A stretch of DNA of 8,110 nt from CAZFER01 sp964517495 (GTDB lineage: Bacteria > Hinthialibacterota > Hinthialibacteria > Hinthialibacterales > Hinthialibacteraceae): NCBI GenBank assembly GCA_964517495.1, contig CAZFER010000130.1:1-8110 (forward strand). The letters run 5' to 3'. Numbering within the stretch: the first letter of the stretch is position 1; the number at the start of each line of letters is the position of its first letter. The notes under the pieces are model-generated. The model searched no databases. It was not told the origin of the DNA and saw nothing but the letters and a program-made list of their open reading frames with translations. The translations under genes and the position numbers were made by a program. Below are positions 7,115-8,110 of the stretch, one piece after another.

Positions 7115-7447
7115 ATGGAAAAAACCCTAACCCTGATCCACGAGATCAACTCAGAAGCCAACGATATTCAGCAACTGATAAAGCAACTACAACAAAAGCA
7201 TCAGGTCATGCAGGCTCTGCTCATAAGTGCCAAGGTGTTGGTCCCCGAAGAAAGGTGGGACGCCTGGATCGAAGCCAATCTCAACGTGGATTTCCCCACG
7301 GCTCAGTCTGTATTAGAGGATGAATATCCTTCCATCCCCCGATTTCTCGGCCATGACCGGCAGAATCTCTCCCTGCCGGATAACTCCGATGAATCCAAAC
7401 CAGCCAAAAAGAAAGCCAAAGCCACCAAAACCAACGGAAAACAGTAA
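7115..7447 (+). CDS. Small coiled-coil protein, DUF3102-like
   Basis: A 110-residue protein. Residues 5-40 form a predicted amphipathic or coiled-coil helix rich in Gln, Leu and Ile. It is followed by AKVLVPEERWDAWIEANLNV (39-58) and PTAQSVLEDE (61-70), which resembles the DUF3102 pattern (Ala-Lys, then a Trp-x-x-Trp-Ile/Leu-Glu region, then a Thr-Ala-Gln helix), a family found in phages and mobile elements. Residues 91-110 are a Lys/Ala-rich basic tail that may touch nucleic acid. The ATG at 7115 has AAAGGAG 8 bases upstream; an in-frame TTG at 7097 overlaps the previous stop but would swallow that site. It is the sixth gene of the operon. The DUF3102 link is by eye and moderate. Confidence 0.65.
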   Translation: MEKTLTLIHEINSEANDIQQLIKQLQQKHQVMQALLISAKVLVPEERWDAWIEANLNVDFPTAQSVLEDEYPSIPRFLGHDRQNLSLPDNSDESKPAKKKAKATKTNGKQ

Positions 7448-7478
7448 GCCCTACAAACCAAGAGAAAGGAAAAACCAC

Positions 7479-7760
7479 ATGACAGATCAAAATTCCAAAA
7501 ATCTATTAGATCGATTTCGTGATTTCATGGAAAAATGCTCAAAAAAACATCCAGTGATGTATGAGATAGTAATAAGCTGTTTGCTTGTACTTGTGGCTAT
7601 ACCGATTATGACCAAATATATTGAACAATCACCCCAAATCGGTCCGAACAGTTCTGCCGGTCTCATTACGTCTGCCCACTGGTACCCACCGACGACCGAA
7701 CCGGCTACATCCACTACGGAGACGGCTTCCAGGTACTCCTCAAATTCAACAAAACCCTAA
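7479..7760 (+). CDS. Small single-helix membrane protein, possibly chimeric
   Basis: A 93-residue reading frame starting at ATG 7479 with GAGAAAGGA about 9 bases upstream. Residues 1-27 are polar and charged, 28-45 form one hydrophobic helix (EIVISCLLVLVAIPIM region), and the rest is Ser/Thr/Pro-rich low complexity. The first 145 or so bases are AT-rich with ordinary-looking codons. From about 7640 onward the coding signal, C at third positions, moves to another frame (see the relic at 7625-7795), so residues after about 52 are probably an out-of-frame reading of foreign DNA and not an evolved domain. It may still be expressed as a small membrane protein. Function unknown. Confidence 0.55.
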   Translation: MTDQNSKNLLDRFRDFMEKCSKKHPVMYEIVISCLLVLVAIPIMTKYIEQSPQIGPNSSAGLITSAHWYPPTTEPATSTTETASRYSSNSTKP

Positions 7761-7795
7761 CCCTAAAACAAATCCCCAACCCCGATTTCGATTAG
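7625..7795 (+). pseudogene. 3' relic of a gene, in a frame without a start codon
   Basis: The frame opened at 7625 and closed by TAG at 7793-7795 reads as a plausible protein end: cysteines and charged residues, then PTDDRTGYIHYGDGFQVL and, shortly after, KQIPNPDF. Almost all its third codon positions are C, A or G, as in the intact genes of this operon, while the overlapping frame lacks this bias. It has no ATG, GTG or TTG start and no ribosome-binding site, and its 5' side is abutted by the AT-rich membrane-protein gene one frame away. It is best explained as the tail of a gene whose front was lost or replaced, or as a gene broken by a frameshift near 7625-7645. I do not recognise the family. 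Confidence 0.55.
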
Positions 7796-7850
7796 GATCC
7801 CAGATTCCAGCCACCAGACACTACTCACCAGTCAACAGTCACTAATCAAT

Positions 7851-7905
7851 TGCCAACTGGCTGAATCAATGTTCATATTATGATCATGCCAATAGGTTGA
7901 ATCAC
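7851..7905. repeat. Imperfect 19-bp direct repeat, 36 bp apart
   Basis: The copies at 7851-7869 and 7887-7905 share the pattern TGCCAAnnGGnTGAATCA (15 of 19 bases identical, no gaps). They lie in the non-coding stretch 7796-7917 between the gene relic and the terminator, where I see no gene. The second copy runs into a small hairpin (GGTTGAATC 7895-7903, GATTCACC 7909-7916, one bulged T). They could be protein-binding sites or decayed duplication. Confidence 0.4.
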
Positions 7906-7917
7906 CCCGATTCACCC

Positions 7918-7949
7918 AGGAAGGAGCACCATGTCTCCTTCCTTTTTTT
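7918..7949 (+). terminator. Rho-independent terminator closing the operon
   Basis: AGGAAGGAG (7918-7926) pairs perfectly with CTCCTTCCT (7935-7943) around an 8-base loop, and a run of seven T (7943-7949) follows directly. The T-run shows plus-strand termination for the operon starting at 3942. A weaker hairpin at 7895-7916 just upstream may assist. Confidence 0.88.
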
Positions 7950-7958
7950 GAGGAGATA

Positions 7959-7980
7959 ATTTGTTTATATATAAACAAAT
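7959..7980. repeat. 22-bp perfect AT-rich palindrome
   Basis: The half-site ATTTGTTTATA (7959-7969) is followed at once by its exact reverse complement (7970-7980), with no spacer. It lies 10 bases after the terminator T-run and is not followed by one, so it is a candidate operator or origin element. Its last two bases are also the first two of the adjoining phased repeats. Confidence 0.6.
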
Positions 7981-8031
7981 CGTGCAATGATCGTGCAATT
8001 TGAGGGTGTTTTAAGGGGTATTTGAGGGGGG
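7979..8031. repeat. Short repeats phased at 11 bp, G-rich on the plus strand
   Basis: ATCGTGCAAT occurs at 7979-7988 and 7990-7999; TTTRAGGG then occurs at 7999, 8010 and 8021. All five starts except the single step from 7990 to 7999 are 11 bases apart, about one DNA turn, so bound proteins would lie on one face. The G-runs (8004-8006, 8015-8018, 8026-8031, 8043-8045) have long loops, so a G-quadruplex is possible but weak. It may be a replication, transfer or regulatory site. Confidence 0.45.
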
Positions 8032-8110
8032 TGTCAACGTGAGGGCAAGGTGGTTAAGTATCTGTAAATTCTTGATTTATAAAATTTTATCTATATTTAT
8101 GATTTTGACT
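8032..8110. other. Non-coding tail of the window
   Basis: No gene is visible on either strand from the terminator to the window end. This last part turns AT-rich after 8050 and holds a 12-bp palindrome, ATAAAATTTTAT (8079-8090). TTGATT at 8073-8078 resembles a -35 box, but no -10 box lies at the right distance. It may be the upstream region of a gene beyond the window. Confidence 0.4.

Noticed and set aside
7625..7760. Programmed -1 frameshifting between the 7479 frame and the 7625 frame
   Set aside because: No X XXY YYZ slippery heptamer lies in the correct phase in the overlap, and base composition also changes there, which favours a breakpoint or indel.
7751..7766. Telomere-like CCCTAA repeats
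   Set aside because: Only two units occur and they are explained by codons in the relic frame.

Overview
The window is bacterial: compact genes, Shine-Dalgarno sites of the AAAGGA(GG) type before most plus-strand genes, a lipobox lipoprotein and a rho-independent terminator. I cannot place the taxon. The gene content (defence-type helicase, recombination module, several small membrane or unknown proteins) points to an accessory region such as an integrated mobile element, plasmid-like island or defence island, not a core locus.

Layout. Bases 1-3553 hold one large minus-strand gene for an SNF2-family helicase with a C-terminal DUF3883 nuclease-like domain, a protein type common in anti-phage defence loci (DISARM DrmD-like and DUF1156-methylase neighbourhoods). 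A further minus-strand gene may begin at the very edge (bases 14-1). Bases 3554-3941 are a divergent intergenic region with a candidate helicase promoter, two short palindromes and a cluster of TGCGTCAG repeats.

Bases 3942-7949 read as one plus-strand transcription unit: a proline-rich lipoprotein with an extra transmembrane helix; a second membrane protein whose gene overlaps it by 119 bp in another frame; a Rad52/Erf-like single-strand annealing protein; a RecB/Cas4-like PD-(D/E)XK nuclease with four cysteines of Fe-S type; a DUF932 protein; a small DUF3102-like protein; and a small one-helix membrane protein whose 3' end is fused, out of frame, to the relic of another gene. A strong terminator follows at 7918-7949. 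The tail (7950-8110) carries a 22-bp perfect palindrome running into repeats with an 11-bp period.

How the genes may work together. Annealing protein, exonuclease and DUF932 form a known type of phage/plasmid homologous-recombination module (family knowledge). Its co-transcription with two or three membrane proteins is the least explained part of the window. The helicase has AT-richer third codon positions than the C-rich plus-strand genes, so the two halves probably have different histories and meet in the intergenic region. The best candidates for something undescribed are the overlapping lipoprotein/membrane pair joined to the recombination module, and the palindrome-plus-phased-repeat block after the terminator.
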